A stretch of DNA of 64,000 nucleotides from Gordonia hydrophobica NBRC 16057 (GCF_001592365.1 NZ_BCWU01000005.1:1-64000), one strand, 5' to 3'; numbered from the stretch's first letter, positions 49,806 through 61,099 are shown. Program-made: numbers and translations. Notes: generated from the sequence alone by a model not told the origin.

Positions 49806-52142
49806 TCACAGCACTTCGACGCGGGTGACGCGATGCAACGGGAAGTGCAGATCGGTCTCGCCGCCGTCTTCGTCCGCCACCAGTTGCCCGGCCGTGAGCG
49901 ATCGCGCGTGCACGACGTGCCTGCTGGCCGCACCCTGGGCGTCCACGTACCCGATGCGCAGGCGTCGACCGGTTCGGAGCGCCAATTGGATGAGTGCAGA
50001 CACGGTTTCGCCCGCGGCGCCCGACGCCGTCGCGGACACCGGGCCCGCCGCGCGATCGGCGGTCCGCATGCGCGAGACCACCGCGTGTGCCTGGCCGGGG
50101 CCGATGCCGCCGCGCCGCGGGCCGGCTGTGGTCGAGTGCGACCGCGCGGCGACGCGGACGCCGCGGCTGCGCAAGTCGATCAACGCGCCGGTGGAGTCTT
50201 CGCCCGCCGGCGCGAAGCCTGCGTCCTGCAGCCGCTCCACCACCTCGCGGAACGGCGCCGCCGAGACCGCGACCGTCGGCGCCAGGGCTCGCAGCGCCAA
50301 CTCGGCCGCCGCATCGCTGCGCAGCACTTCGGCCAGCGTCGCGGTGTCGTCGCAGCGGATGAACGATGCGGCCATGCCGATCCGGAGCCGCCCGTGGCGG
50401 CGGGCCACGTCGTCGATCAGGTAGGTCAGCGACTGCGGCACCGGGGTGCGGGAGTGCTCGGCCAGGAACGCGCCGATCTCGGTGCTGCTGCGGCCGGTGT
50501 CGAGGGCTCGTCGAATGCTGTCGTCGGTGATCCGGTACATCGATGCGGCGCCCCCGGACTCGAGGTCGGCCAACAGTCGCAGATGATCGGCGGTGTCGGA
50601 CTGCAGGGGACCGGGAACCATCACGGTGAGGTCGGCCTGCACGAGGAAGTAGTCGATGAGCTCGGGGAGCGAGGACTCCATCGCCTCCAGAACACCCGCG
50701 GGCGTCTCGTCGTCGAGGGGCGCTGACAGCAGGGCGCGGCCCGCCGTGGTCAACGAACCGTGCGCGACGAGGCCCAGCTCGGTCGCCTCGCGCAGCGTCT
50801 GGGTCACGACGTGCCGGGTCATCCTGCGCAGTTGTCGCGGGTGTCGCCAGCCGAGGTCGGCGACCAGCGCGTCGACGCTGACCGGGTGCGCGGGCTCGGC
50901 GTCGAGCAGCGGTGTCAGGACGGCGCGACGCCCGGTGGCCGCCGTCGCGTCGTAGAGCTCGGACGACAGTGCGGCGAGCGTGTTGCCGTCGCGATCGGTG
51001 TCGCCGATCTGCCAGGGTCGGCGCGGCAGATGCAACCAGGCGTGCGCCATGCCCAGCCAACGGCGTTCGGTGGGGTGATGCGCCCAGGCGTCCACCGCCG
51101 TGGTGGGCGCGAAGACCTCGTCGGCGGTGTAATCCAGATCGGCGAGGTCGGGGACGCCGCCGTCGACCAGTCGTTGCCGGGCCAGCAGTTCCACCAGCAG
51201 ACCGACGCGGGTGACGGACAATGCGGTGGTCTTCGCGAGCCGACGCAACTCTCGGATGCCGAGGCCGCCGGAGCGGAGCAGCGCGGCGGGCGCAGTCCCG
51301 AGCGCCTCGATGAGATCGCCGGCATGACGGAGCAGCTCGAGTGCCTCGCCGGCACCTGCGGCGTCGACGGTGGCGGCGTCGAAGCGCCCGGGTCCCTCCG
51401 CGTCGGTCAGCGACGGCACGCGCAGCGAGGCGGTCTGCAGCGGCGGCTGCTCGCGGAGGAGCTGGGCCACCTGCGGCGGCAGTTCGACGGTCTGCTCGTC
51501 GACGCGTGCCAGCAGACCGAGCGCGATGAGCGACGGCACCGGCGCCGACGGATCGGCGTCCGGTGCGGCGTCGCGGCTGCGACCGAGGGCGGGCCCCTGC
51601 GCGAGCGTGGCGAGGAGCTCGCGAGGACGATCGCCCGCGTCGGCGATCCGTGCGGCGATCTGGTCGGGGGTCAGCTGCGCCACGGGGCCGAGCAGGTGGT
51701 GTGCGCGCCAGGGCAGTGCGGAGGGCAGGTGGGCGCCTCCGAGCCAATGCGTGTGCTTGCCGCGCTTGAGCGGTCCGGTGCCCCACAGCAGACCGGCCTC
51801 GACCAGTGCGTCGAGGCGGGCGTCGACGTCGGACCGAAGCGCCCGCTTGCCGAGCCGAGCGACCACGTCGTCGCGGCTGACGGGACCGAGGAGCTCCTTG
51901 CGCTCACCGATCTCGGCGGCCGCGTCGAGGAAGGCCTCGAGGACGGCGACAGACAGGAGGTCGAGCTTCTCGCCCGCCAGCGAGAGGGATGCCGCCGACA
52001 GCGCCCGGCCGGCAAGGACTCCGGTGCCGCGAGGGGGAGGAGACGCGAGGTCGGGCCGGGTGATCAGCAGGTCCGCGAGGGCGTCGTCAGACCGCGTGCT
52101 CAAGTCGTCGGCCAGCCCGCGCAGCGGCAGGTCTGGGCTCAT
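49806..52142 (-). CDS. Helicase-associated C-terminal domain protein (Rv0862c type)
   Basis: 778 residues from ATG 52140-52142; a longer frame crosses the promoter. Leu/Ala/Arg-rich and helical, with repeated winged-helix-like units ([40 protein letters not shown]) and a C-terminal XPB/Ssl2-like region ([38 protein letters not shown]) ending in a WYL-like segment ([18 protein letters not shown]). No Walker A. Adjacent to XPB as in M. tuberculosis, where the pair is conserved; a partner or loading factor for XPB is the likely role. Confidence 0.82.
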   Translation of the reverse strand: MSPDLPLRGLADDLSTRSDDALADLLITRPDLASPPPRGTGVLAGRALSAASLSLAGEKLDLLSVAVLEAFLDAAAEIGERKELLGPVSRDDVVARLGKRALRSDVDARLDALVEAGLLWGTGPLKRGKHTHWLGGAHLPSALPWRAHHLLGPVAQLTPDQIAARIADAGDRPRELLATLAQGPALGRSRDAAPDADPSAPVPSLIALGLLARVDEQTVELPPQVAQLLREQPPLQTASLRVPSLTDAEGPGRFDAATVDAAGAGEALELLRHAGDLIEALGTAPAALLRSGGLGIRELRRLAKTTALSVTRVGLLVELLARQRLVDGGVPDLADLDYTADEVFAPTTAVDAWAHHPTERRWLGMAHAWLHLPRRPWQIGDTDRDGNTLAALSSELYDATAATGRRAVLTPLLDAEPAHPVSVDALVADLGWRHPRQLRRMTRHVVTQTLREATELGLVAHGSLTTAGRALLSAPLDDETPAGVLEAMESSLPELIDYFLVQADLTVMVPGPLQSDTADHLRLLADLESGGAASMYRITDDSIRRALDTGRSSTEIGAFLAEHSRTPVPQSLTYLIDDVARRHGRLRIGMAASFIRCDDTATLAEVLRSDAAAELALRALAPTVAVSAAPFREVVERLQDAGFAPAGEDSTGALIDLRSRGVRVAARSHSTTAGPRRGGIGPGQAHAVVSRMRTADRAAGPVSATASGAAGETVSALIQLALRTGRRLRIGYVDAQGAASRHVVHARSLTAGQLVADEDGGETDLHFPLHRVTRVEVL

Positions 52143-52188
52143 TCGGCCAACTTTACCGCTGGCGAACCGGACATGGCACAATGAGGCC

Positions 52189-52368
52189 GTGGCTAAGAAG
52201 ACTGGATATGTGGACAACGGTTGGCCGACGGAACTCGGCGATGAGCATGCGGTGACCGAGCTCGTGGCTCACCTCGCTGGGGCGCTTTCGCCGTTCGGCG
52301 ACACGCAGCTCCCCAAGCCGGCAGACGAGCTGCCGTTCATCCAGTCGAACACCGTCGTCAACCGCTGA
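52189..52368 (+). CDS. Small conserved protein (Rv0863 type)
   Basis: 59 residues from GTG 52189 to TGA 52366-52368 ([20 protein letters not shown] ... [10 protein letters not shown]). Divergent from the Rv0862c-type gene, 46 bases apart, and followed by a strong terminator. Reading frame and position fit the short Rv0863 homologue. Soluble, acidic, function unknown. Confidence 0.7.
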   Translation: MAKKTGYVDNGWPTELGDEHAVTELVAHLAGALSPFGDTQLPKPADELPFIQSNTVVNR

Positions 52369-52380
52369 TCTCAGCGAGTA

Positions 52381-52414
52381 AAGACCGGCCGAACCCACGG
52401 GTTCGGCCGGTCTT
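52381..52414 (+). terminator. Strong hairpin terminator
   Basis: 15-bp perfect stem AAGACCGGCCGAACC / GGTTCGGCCGGTCTT, loop CACG, 12 bases after the small gene. A further palindrome (GCCGTTGAT 52444-52452 / ATCAACGGC 52474-52482, with inner GCCCCG/CGGGGC) lies between this and the rpf terminator. Confidence 0.85.
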
Positions 52415-52544
52415 CGTGTCGTGGAGCGGTCACCCGCGCTTGCGCCGTTGATCAGGCCCCGGAGCGGGGCGCTATCAACGGCAGATGGAGCGACCTACTG
52501 TGCGCTGTCAACGGAGGAATGCCAGGGTCGTCGTTCACGACAGC

Positions 52545-52574
52545 AGAAGGCCCCCGCCGTGGCGGGGGCCTTCT
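52545..52574 (-). terminator. Terminator of the rpf gene
   Basis: 14-bp perfect stem AGAAGGCCCCCGCC / GGCGGGGGCCTTCT with a 2-base loop, 16 bases beyond the rpf stop codon on the minus strand; symmetrical, so it may act both ways. Confidence 0.85.
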
Positions 52575-52590
52575 CGTCAGATCAGAGTGC

Positions 52591-53511
<921 letters not shown>

Positions 53512-53669
53512 TCACCCGCGAGTTCATAGGACGTTTACGTGCGGGTAGGGCCGGTTCCCGAGGCTGCGGGCCGTCGGCCCAGTTCAGGCCGGTGACCCCC
53601 ATCCCGTGTCCGGTTTGTTATCAACCCGTTATGTGAGAAAGCTCACAGAGCAACTGAGACGATCGCCAC

Positions 53670-54200
53670 TCAATCGTTCGCGCGACGCGTCTCCAGCGCA
53701 CGAAAACTGCTCGCGTGGAAGACGAGTGGCTCGACGGCCGGATCGCAGCGCAGCGACTCGATCTGCAGCAGGACGACGACGTGGTCGCCCGCGGGGACCT
53801 CGGCGAAGACGGTGCACGCGAGGTGGGCGGTGGCGCCCGGAATGAAGACGGCGCCGGACTCGTCGAAGATCGGGTGCACGCCGGTGAACCGGTCCTCGGT
53901 GGGGCCGGCCAGACGTCGGCAGGCCTCGCCCTGATGCGCGGCGAAGACGCTGACGCCGAGGGTTCCGCTGCCCGCGAGACTCGGCCACGTGGCCGAGCCG
54001 TTGCGGACGCACACCGAGACCAGCGGTGGCTCCAGTGACACCGTGGTGAATGCGCTGGCCGACATCCCGATGGGCGTTCCGTCGTCGGTGCTGCGGCACA
54101 CGGCGACCACGCCGGACGGAAAGCAGCTGAACGCGCGTTTGAGCGCGGACTCGTCGGTGGCCGGACTCAGTGGCCGGTCGGAGCTCATCGAGGTCGTCAT
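53670..54200 (-). CDS. Flavin reductase family (FMN-binding split barrel) protein
   Basis: 176 residues from ATG 54198-54200, which overlaps the stop of the small membrane gene (ATGA). Split-barrel flavin reductase features: FPSGVVAVCR, TPIGMSASAFTTVSLEPPL, VSVFAAHQGEACRRLAGP and DHVVVLLQIESLRCD. Such HpaC-like proteins supply reduced FMN/FAD to monooxygenases. No partner oxygenase is nearby. A 455-base gap with the riboswitch separates it from rpf. Confidence 0.85.
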   Translation of the reverse strand: MTTSMSSDRPLSPATDESALKRAFSCFPSGVVAVCRSTDDGTPIGMSASAFTTVSLEPPLVSVCVRNGSATWPSLAGSGTLGVSVFAAHQGEACRRLAGPTEDRFTGVHPIFDESGAVFIPGATAHLACTVFAEVPAGDHVVVLLQIESLRCDPAVEPLVFHASSFRALETRRAND

Positions 54201-54415
54201 CGACTGCGCCGACCGGACAGGAGCGCGAAGACGATCCCGAGCAGCAGGCCGACCGGCGCGCCCAGCGCGAGTATGTAAAGCACCGAGACCGGTGCGGTTC
54301 CGGTGTGTCGGACGGCGGGAATGAGCAACGCGATCGCCGCGACCATGCCGATGCCGAACATGACGACGGCGACGCCGAGCAAGCGGGAGGGCTTCTGGGT
54401 CTGCATGGCATCCAC
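54197..54415 (-). CDS. Small two-TM membrane protein
   Basis: 72 residues (or 69 from the second ATG). Two hydrophobic segments (about 13-33 and 44-65), a basic end (SGRRSR). Coupled to the flavin reductase by an ATGA overlap. Position relative to cspB resembles Rv0870c. Function unknown. Confidence 0.65.
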   Translation of the reverse strand: MDAMQTQKPSRLLGVAVVMFGIGMVAAIALLIPAVRHTGTAPVSVLYILALGAPVGLLLGIVFALLSGRRSR

Positions 54416-54519
54416 GGTAGTCGTGGCGGTAGAATCGTCCGTAGCGCGCCTCTGCTCGGACTGCCATCGGGCCAGGCGCTTTTGTATGTGGCAGACAAGA
54501 TCAGTTGAAGGTGATCGCG

Positions 54520-54939
54520 GTGCCGAGCGGCCGGGTGAAATGGTACGACTCCGAGAAGGGCTTCGGGTTTCTGTCGCAGTCCGACGGTGAGGACGTGTAC
54601 GTGCGTGCCAACGTGCTGCCGGACGGTGTCTCCGAGCTGAAGGTGGGCCAGAAGGTCGAGTTCGACATGGCCGCCGGTCGACGCGGACCGCAGGCGCTGC
54701 GCGTCACGGTGTTGGAGCCGGCGCCCAGCGTGGCCCGCAACTCGCGCGAGAGCGCCCGCCGCGAGCGCGACAGCAAGCGGCCGTCGCCCGATGAGCTGCA
54801 CGGCATGGTCGCGGACCTCATCACTCTGCTGGAGAGCAAGGTGCAGCCGGGGCTGCGGAACGGTCGCTACCCCGACCGCAAGACCGCGCAGTTGATCTCC
54901 GAGGTGGTCCGCGGCGTCACGCGCGAACTCGATCGCTGA
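54520..54939 (+). CDS. cspB: Cold-shock domain protein (CspB type) with helical C-terminus
   Basis: 139 residues from GTG 54520, chosen because the cold-shock domain begins at once ([20 protein letters not shown]) and GAAGGTGA lies just upstream; TTG 54505 is an upstream alternative. RNA-binding motifs KGFGFL and DVYVR are present (residues about 12-35). Unlike ordinary 65-residue Csps it has a C-terminal helical extension ([36 protein letters not shown]) that is shared with mycobacterial CspB (Rv0871). A single-stranded RNA/DNA chaperone is expected. Confidence 0.9.
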   Translation: MPSGRVKWYDSEKGFGFLSQSDGEDVYVRANVLPDGVSELKVGQKVEFDMAAGRRGPQALRVTVLEPAPSVARNSRESARRERDSKRPSPDELHGMVADLITLLESKVQPGLRNGRYPDRKTAQLISEVVRGVTRELDR

Positions 54940-54951
54940 CGCCCGGAGACC

Positions 54952-55539
54952 TCAGTTCCCGCGCTCGCCTGCCAGCGGCGTCTGATTCCGCACCTCGAAG
55001 CCGATCGGCAGGGTGCGAATCGAGTAGACGCCGCGCAGCAGGAGATCGCCGCCCTCGGCGTTCGCGGGCTGCCCGGGGATCGGGACCTGCACCGCGGAGA
55101 TCACCGACACCTCGGCGCCGATCAGGACGCGGTTCGGGGTGCTCTTCAGCACCTGCGTGTACTTCGTGTCGGGCAGGTGGACCCACTGCACGCGTAACAG
55201 CCCGCGAGGCGTGGCGTACTCCGCGAGCAGCGTCCACGGACTGCCGGAGACCTCGGCGGGCACGCTGAGCATCGCGGTGCTGCCCACCGGCACCGGGTGG
55301 TCCACCACCCGGACATTGCCGGTGTTGCTCACGACGCCCGTGCACTCGTCCATCTTCGCCGAGCACCAGAACGACGGCTCCACCCGCGACAGGTGGTCTC
55401 CGGCTTGGAACGAGAGCGCCGGGACCGGCTTCTCGTGTCCGCGGACCAACAGTGCGGTGGCGCCCGCGATGATCACGAGGGCCGCGACCACCACCGCCCC
55501 GATGATGGTCAGTGCCTTCTTGTCTCCCGGTTGCAACAC
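54952..55539 (-). CDS. DUF2771-type anchored exported protein (Rv0875c type)
   Basis: 195 residues from GTG 55537-55539. One N-terminal membrane segment (about 10-32, LTIIGAVVVAALVIIAGAT), the rest is extracytoplasmic and beta-rich with a Cys pair (SFWCSAKMDECTG) that may form a disulfide. Convergent with cspB, 12 bases apart. The MFS gene lies upstream in the same direction, as Rv0876c does beside Rv0875c. Function unknown. Confidence 0.78.
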   Translation of the reverse strand: MLQPGDKKALTIIGAVVVAALVIIAGATALLVRGHEKPVPALSFQAGDHLSRVEPSFWCSAKMDECTGVVSNTGNVRVVDHPVPVGSTAMLSVPAEVSGSPWTLLAEYATPRGLLRVQWVHLPDTKYTQVLKSTPNRVLIGAEVSVISAVQVPIPGQPANAEGGDLLLRGVYSIRTLPIGFEVRNQTPLAGERGN

Positions 55540-55587
55540 GTGTGAACTCGTCTTTCCGTCGGTGGGGCTTGCGTGGCTGGTGGCCGA

Positions 55588-57369
55588 CTACCGCATCCGC
55601 TGATGCGTCGTGGGCACGGCGATGGGCATGGTGGGTGCGGCGTGGTCGGGACGACGGCCGCCGAAGCCGGGCACCAGCGTCGCGCCGCGGCTGGTCAGCA
55701 CGGTCTGGGCCAGGCCGATTCCGAGCAGGACGGTGATGACCGTGAACCCGATCCACAGTTCCGTCGGGAGCAGGACGCCGAGGGCGGCGCCGAGCACCCA
55801 GCACAGCTGCAACACGGTCTCCGAGATGCCGAACGCGGACGCCCGGGACTCGTCGGGGAGGTCGTCCTGGATGCTCGAGTCCATGCAGACCTTCGCGATC
55901 GCGCTCGTGGCCGAGCCGATGCCCGCGGCGATCACCATGAACAACAGCTCGCCGAACAGTGCGGCGAGCAGCGCGCCGACGAACGTCGCCGCCGTCGCGA
56001 ACACCACGATCCGGGTCGGATGCTTCAACTCGATCCGCGTGCCCACGCCGTTGCCGAGCGCATTGCCGATGCCTGCGGCCGCACCGACGGCGCCCAGGAG
56101 CAGCAGCTGTGCCCACCCCGAACTGCTGTCGGTCTGCTGCGCCTTCGCGTAGAACGCGGCGTACAGGGTCATGAACCCGGTGAGGATGCGAATGGTTCCG
56201 TTGCCCCAGAGTCCGGTGACCACGGACTTGCCGAGCGGCTGTCGCATCTTGGCGGCCAGCCGTTTAGGCAGGCTCTGCCCGGCGCTGTGCGGGGCCTCCG
56301 CGGGGGATCCGGCGCGGTAGGTGATCGTGGTCGGGACCTCGCCCTCGGTGACCTCCACCCAGGACGGGATCTTCATACAGTAGAACGCGCCGACGCCGGC
56401 GACGAGCACCAGGAAGGTCATCGCACCGGGGAAGTGCACGGTCTTGCCGAGCGCCAACTCCAAGGCGCCGGCGATGCCGCCGCCGACGATCGTGCCCGCC
56501 AACAGGCCGAACGTCGTCAATCGGGAATTGACGCGAACCAGGTCGATCGACGGCGGCAGCACCCGCGGCGCGACCGAGGACTTGAGGACGCCGAACGATT
56601 TCGACAGCACCATCAGTCCCAGTGCGCACGGATACAGCACGAACGGCGTGTACTCGATCTGTTGGGTGTCGGGATTGAAGTCGAAGTTGACGATGATCAG
56701 CAGACCGAGGACGGCGCGCAGGGCGAAGGTGCTCGCCATCGCGATGCGCCGTCCGTTCTGCAGCTTGTCCAGCAGCGGTCCGATCAACGGTGCGATGAGC
56801 GCGAACGGTGCGATCGTCAGGGCGAGGTACAGTCCGACGCTCACCTTGGAGTCGGCGGTGGCCGCCGCGAAGAACAGCGTATTGGCCAAGGCGACCGACA
56901 TGGCGGCGTCGACGGTGTTGTTCGCGATCACCGGCAGCGTGAGGGCCGTGAGGCCGGACCGGTCGGCGCCGTCGGCCGTCGCGGCGCGATGAACCATCTT
57001 GACGCCGCGCTCGGTGAAGTATTTGGATCGCCGCGCCATCACCCGGACGACGGTGACCTTCTCGGGCGGCACGTACTCGGCGTCGCGCAGCCGGGGGTCG
57101 TCGCCGTCGCCGCCGATGCGCGTGGTCGGCTCGTCGAGCGGGGACTGCTGCGGATCGAGCGGTGGCAGGTGCGGATTGTGCGTGCGCGGAGGCAGATAGC
57201 CGTCGCTGGCCGGGCGTTGACGCGAGTCGAACGGCCGAGTCGGGACGCGCGGACGGGGGTCGGCGGGGTAATTCGCCTGGCCGGGGTGTGGCGCAGGACG
57301 CCGCGGCGGGCGCGGAGGCTGCTGCCGACCACCGCTGGGGCGGTCGTTGCCGGGTTGACGAGGATTCAC
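55588..57369 (-). CDS. MFS transporter with long cytoplasmic N-terminus (Rv0876c type)
   Basis: 593 residues. Residues 1-100 are Pro/Arg-rich and probably disordered (PPRPPRRPAPHPGQ). Twelve membrane segments follow from about 135 (LTLPVIANNTVDAAMSVALA, FALIAPLIGPLLDKLQNGRR as the MFS loop motif, AAAGIGNALGNGVGTRIEL). Substrate unknown. The gene is divergent from the DUF3027-type gene, 141 bases apart, and is followed by the DUF2771 gene. Confidence 0.85.
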   Translation of the reverse strand: MNPRQPGNDRPSGGRQQPPRPPRRPAPHPGQANYPADPRPRVPTRPFDSRQRPASDGYLPPRTHNPHLPPLDPQQSPLDEPTTRIGGDGDDPRLRDAEYVPPEKVTVVRVMARRSKYFTERGVKMVHRAATADGADRSGLTALTLPVIANNTVDAAMSVALANTLFFAAATADSKVSVGLYLALTIAPFALIAPLIGPLLDKLQNGRRIAMASTFALRAVLGLLIIVNFDFNPDTQQIEYTPFVLYPCALGLMVLSKSFGVLKSSVAPRVLPPSIDLVRVNSRLTTFGLLAGTIVGGGIAGALELALGKTVHFPGAMTFLVLVAGVGAFYCMKIPSWVEVTEGEVPTTITYRAGSPAEAPHSAGQSLPKRLAAKMRQPLGKSVVTGLWGNGTIRILTGFMTLYAAFYAKAQQTDSSSGWAQLLLLGAVGAAAGIGNALGNGVGTRIELKHPTRIVVFATAATFVGALLAALFGELLFMVIAAGIGSATSAIAKVCMDSSIQDDLPDESRASAFGISETVLQLCWVLGAALGVLLPTELWIGFTVITVLLGIGLAQTVLTSRGATLVPGFGGRRPDHAAPTMPIAVPTTHQRMR

Positions 57370-57510
57370 GCCTCAATTGTTCCTCATCGGGCCGACAAGC
57401 CGGGGACAGGCGTGCCGGGACCGATCGAACAGACGGGAAACGACCGCCGTGCGGCCGGTGGGTAGGTCCCTGACGTGCATTTGGGCGGTCGACTATTGCA
57501 CACTGGAAGG

Positions 57511-58326
57511 GTGAGTGTTGCATTCGACAGCGGTGCCCCGGCGAACAGTGCGTTGGTGGACGCCGTCGCCTTCGCGCGTGATGCGCTGATCGCCGACGGC
57601 GAGAAGCCCGGCGATCACCTGGGAGCACGTGCCGAAGGCGATTACGCCGCCACCCACTATTTCGCCGCGCAGGTCCCGGGGTACCGGGGCTGGCAGTGGT
57701 GCGTCGTGGTCGCGGGGGCGCCGGACGCGACGGGACTGACCGTCAGCGAGGCCGTTCTGCTGCCCGGCGACGACGCCCTGCTGGCGCCCGAGTGGGTGCC
57801 GTGGGTCGACCGCGTCGCCCCCGGCGACCTCGGTCCCGGCGACATGTTGGCCGCCCCGGAAGACGATCCGCGCCTGGTTCCCGGGCAGATCGACACCCTC
57901 GACGTCGATCCCGTCGACCGCGACCAGGTGGGACAGGTGGCCGGTGAGATCGGTCTCGGGCGCAAGCGTCTCCTCTCCTTCGACGGCCGCGCCGACGCGG
58001 CACAACGCTGGTACGACGGCGAGTTCGGTCCGGCCTCGGCCATGGCGCGCAGCGCGCGACACTCGTGCGGCACCTGCGGCTTCTATCTGCCGATCGTCGG
58101 CGCGCTGCACGGCGCGTTCGGCGTCTGTGCCAACGAGTTGGCCGCGGACGGTCGTGCCGTCTCCGCCGACTACGGGTGCGGTGCGCACTCCGATGTCCGT
58201 CCGGTCACCGGCGGCGGAAGCCCGGCGTACGACGCGTACGACGACGGCGCCATCGAGGTCGTGACGACCGCGAAGTCCGCAGGCGCCGCCGAGTCGTCGG
58301 CCGCCGATGCCGCAACGCAGGCCTGA
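57511..58326 (+). CDS. DUF3027-type protein (Rv0877 type)
   Basis: 271 residues from GTG 57511. A globular domain with ARAEGDYAATHYFAAQVPGY, WQWCVVVAGAP and LLPGDDALLAPEWVPW is followed by a probable zinc site: HSCGTCGFYLP with CANEL and GCGAH (about 190-235). The last 40 residues are Ala-rich and acidic. The next gene starts 20 bases before this stop, so the two are coupled. Conserved in Mycobacteriales; function unknown. Confidence 0.8.
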   Translation: MSVAFDSGAPANSALVDAVAFARDALIADGEKPGDHLGARAEGDYAATHYFAAQVPGYRGWQWCVVVAGAPDATGLTVSEAVLLPGDDALLAPEWVPWVDRVAPGDLGPGDMLAAPEDDPRLVPGQIDTLDVDPVDRDQVGQVAGEIGLGRKRLLSFDGRADAAQRWYDGEFGPASAMARSARHSCGTCGFYLPIVGALHGAFGVCANELAADGRAVSADYGCGAHSDVRPVTGGGSPAYDAYDDGAIEVVTTAKSAGAAESSAADAATQA

Positions 58327-61036
58327 CCCGGCGGATCGGTTCGGGACCGCAGAACTGCGCGAGGCCACCCTCAGCGGGTGGGCCGCGTCCCCGACACGTC
58401 TCGCCGAGGATGCCGCAGCAGAAGCCGAGCTCCTCGAGATCGGTTACCGCGACCGCCTGTTCACCGAACTGTGCGCGAATGCCGCCGACGCGGCGAACGC
58501 CGCGGGCAGCGCAGGCACCGTCGCGATCCATGCCGACGGCGCCACCGTTCGCGTCGCCAACACCGGCGCGCCGCTGACGGCGGACGGTGTGCGATCGCTC
58601 ACCGCGCTGCGGGTGTCGCCCAAACGCGCCGACGTGGACCACGGCACCGTCGGCCGGTTCGGGATGGGCTTTCGAGCGACGTCGGCCGCCGCACGGGTGG
58701 TGATCGCCTCGCGCAGCGGGTCCATCGAGTTCGACGCCGCACGGTCGCGAGACGCGGTGGCCGAACGACTGCCGGGCGTCGATGCGTCGGCGGTTCCGTC
58801 GCAGCGTCTGGCCTGGCCGTCCGCGGCGGTCCCGCCGCCGGGCTTCGACACCGAGGTGAGCCTCGACCTGGATGCCGAGCGGGCCGACGCGCTGGTCGCC
58901 GACGCGGCAGCACAAGCGCCCGACCTCCTCCTGGAACTGGAGTCGCTGGAGCGCATCGATGTCGACGGCCGCGTGTTCGCCCGTCACAGCGACGGCGATC
59001 AGGTGATCGTGACGCTCGACGGCGTCGAACACCGCCGGTGGTTGCAGGCGCGGTCGCCGGACACTCGCTGGCTGGTCCCGGTGCAGGATCATCGCGTGCG
59101 TCCGCTGGACCGCGATGCACTGCGCAGCCCGACCGCCACCGGCATCGAGACCACGCTGCCCGCTCGATTGATCGCGCACCTGCCGTTGACTCCCGACCGC
59201 CGCGACCTCCACCCGTCCGCCGATGTCGCCGCGGCCGCCGCCGGTTACGCCGACTTGGTGGCGCTGGTGCCCGACGAGCAGAAGCACCTCGTGATCCCGC
59301 CGCCGGCGTTCACCGCCGGACGGGTCGACGCCGTGCTGCGGGAGGCGATCCGCGAACGTCTCGCCGACGCGAGATGGGTGCGGTCGGCCGCAGGGGCGTG
59401 GCGCGCGCCCACCCGCGCCTGGGTGTTCAGCGGGCTCACCGATCGGCTCGCCGCAGCCTTGGGCGACATCCTGGAACCACTGGCGCATCCCGATGTCAGC
59501 GACCGCGGCACCGCCGTGCTGCTGGTCGGACTCGGTGCTCGCGAGCTCGGTCTGGCCGACGTCGCTGAACTGCTCGCCGGCGTCGACAAGCCGCCGACCT
59601 GGTGGGCGGAGCTCTACGCGGCCCTGGCCGACGTCGTCGTCGACGGCCGCGACGCGGAGGAGCTCGGCGCGCTGCCGGTGCCCCGCGGCGACGGCCGCAT
59701 GCACGTCGGCGCGCGCGGGCTGTTCATGATCGACGGGCTCGACGCCGTCGCCGATCCGCCGTCTCCGACGTGGGTCCCGACGCTGGCCCCGAGCGCCTAC
59801 GACCCGTTGCTCGAACGGCTCGGTCTCAGACGCATCTCGCCGAGCGAGGTGCTGGACCATCCGGGGCTGCTCGGTGAACTCGACGTCGCGGACGACCACC
59901 GCGAACTCGCCGACACGGTGCTGCGACTTCTCGCCCTGCCGGATGCGGGACCGGCACCCGGTGCGCTCGGCGTCCTGGAACTGCGCGGTGCCGACGGCGA
60001 CGACTGGCCCGCCGACGAACTGCTGCTGCCCGACAGTCCGCTCGCCGCCGTTCTCGTCGACGACTCGCCCTTCGGGACCGTCGCGGACCAGGTGGTCGAC
60101 CGGTACGGCCGCGATGCGCTCCGCCTGCTCGGGGTCGGCTGGGGATTCTCCGTCGTGCACGATCCCGAGCCGGTCGCCCCCGACCACGACCTGCCCGACG
60201 AGGACCTCTGGTGGGACGAGCACGAGGTGCCGCCGGATCAGCTGTCGGCCGTCCGCGATCTCGACCTCGTCGACCCGGACGCCTGGCCGAACGCCCTGGA
60301 ACTCCTGGCGGCGGACGACGCCACCGCGCCGCTCCTGGCTCACGGATACACCCGGTGGTGGCTGCGACGCTTCGCCGAGATCGACGGGAGTCCGCTCCGC
60401 AGGCTGCGCGCGGTGGACGATGAGGCTCTGCGCGGACTCTTCGATCCGGTCGAGGTGCCTGACGCCGCGGTGGGACTGCTGGCCGGGCACGAGCCCGACG
60501 ACGCCGACGACGTCCACGCGTGGCTGACCACGCTGGCCGACGAGGAGCGCGACATCGCCGCCGGTGTCGCCGCACGGGCTCATGCGGCGCTGATCGCGGT
60601 GGTCGCCACCGGCCGGGTCGTGGTCGCCGACGTGCCGCAGCCGGAGCGGGTGCGGACGATCTCCGGCGGTGTGACGACCGATCCGATCGTCGTCGACGCG
60701 CCGTGGTGGACGACGGTGGTGCCCGCCGACCGGGCGGTGCTGCCGGGGCTGCCGCCGACTCCGCGCGCCGCGGCGCAGTTGGCCGAGTTGCTCGACGCGA
60801 CGACGGCGTCCGACCGCTACGACGCCCTGCCCGACCCCGACGGCCGGCCCGCGGACCCGGACGCGGCCGAATCCGTCGCACTGCTCGCCGCCGCGGGCCT
60901 GGAGGCGCCCCGCGAGCTCCGTCTGCACGACGACCTGCACGTGACACTGACCGACGGCGCCTCCTCGACGCGGCATCGGGTGCCGTGGTGGATCACCGAC
61001 GACGGCACCGTGCACCTGAGCCGAGACCGCCGCTGA
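58307..61036 (+). CDS. Sacsin/HSP90-like GHKL ATPase
   Basis: 909 residues, overlapping the preceding gene by 20 bases. GHKL ATPase fold at about 30-200: ELCANAADAANAAG with Glu54, Asn58 and Asp61; VANTGAPLTADGV (N85-T86-G87) and GRFGMGFRA (116-124) for ATP binding, as in HSP90, MutL and sacsin repeats. The C-terminal 650 residues are Leu/Asp/Glu-rich and repetitive in composition (LPLTPDRRDLHPSADVAAA, LLVGLGARELGLADVAELLA). No HSP90 middle domain is recognised. A chaperone-like or nucleoprotein-remodelling role is possible. Confidence 0.82.
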   Translation: MPQRRPDPADRFGTAELREATLSGWAASPTRLAEDAAAEAELLEIGYRDRLFTELCANAADAANAAGSAGTVAIHADGATVRVANTGAPLTADGVRSLTALRVSPKRADVDHGTVGRFGMGFRATSAAARVVIASRSGSIEFDAARSRDAVAERLPGVDASAVPSQRLAWPSAAVPPPGFDTEVSLDLDAERADALVADAAAQAPDLLLELESLERIDVDGRVFARHSDGDQVIVTLDGVEHRRWLQARSPDTRWLVPVQDHRVRPLDRDALRSPTATGIETTLPARLIAHLPLTPDRRDLHPSADVAAAAAGYADLVALVPDEQKHLVIPPPAFTAGRVDAVLREAIRERLADARWVRSAAGAWRAPTRAWVFSGLTDRLAAALGDILEPLAHPDVSDRGTAVLLVGLGARELGLADVAELLAGVDKPPTWWAELYAALADVVVDGRDAEELGALPVPRGDGRMHVGARGLFMIDGLDAVADPPSPTWVPTLAPSAYDPLLERLGLRRISPSEVLDHPGLLGELDVADDHRELADTVLRLLALPDAGPAPGALGVLELRGADGDDWPADELLLPDSPLAAVLVDDSPFGTVADQVVDRYGRDALRLLGVGWGFSVVHDPEPVAPDHDLPDEDLWWDEHEVPPDQLSAVRDLDLVDPDAWPNALELLAADDATAPLLAHGYTRWWLRRFAEIDGSPLRRLRAVDDEALRGLFDPVEVPDAAVGLLAGHEPDDADDVHAWLTTLADEERDIAAGVAARAHAALIAVVATGRVVVADVPQPERVRTISGGVTTDPIVVDAPWWTTVVPADRAVLPGLPPTPRAAAQLAELLDATTASDRYDALPDPDGRPADPDAAESVALLAAAGLEAPRELRLHDDLHVTLTDGASSTRHRVPWWITDDGTVHLSRDRR

Positions 61037-61099
61037 CGGTACGGTGTGGTCAGGCGGCGAACGCGCCGCGCGGCAGGACATTCGGGCGGAAGGGCGGCA

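Noticed and set aside
52444-52482. Complex palindrome between the small gene and rpf considered as a separate RNA gene
   Set aside because: It lies between two strong terminators, with no promoter seen; more likely part of the convergent termination region.
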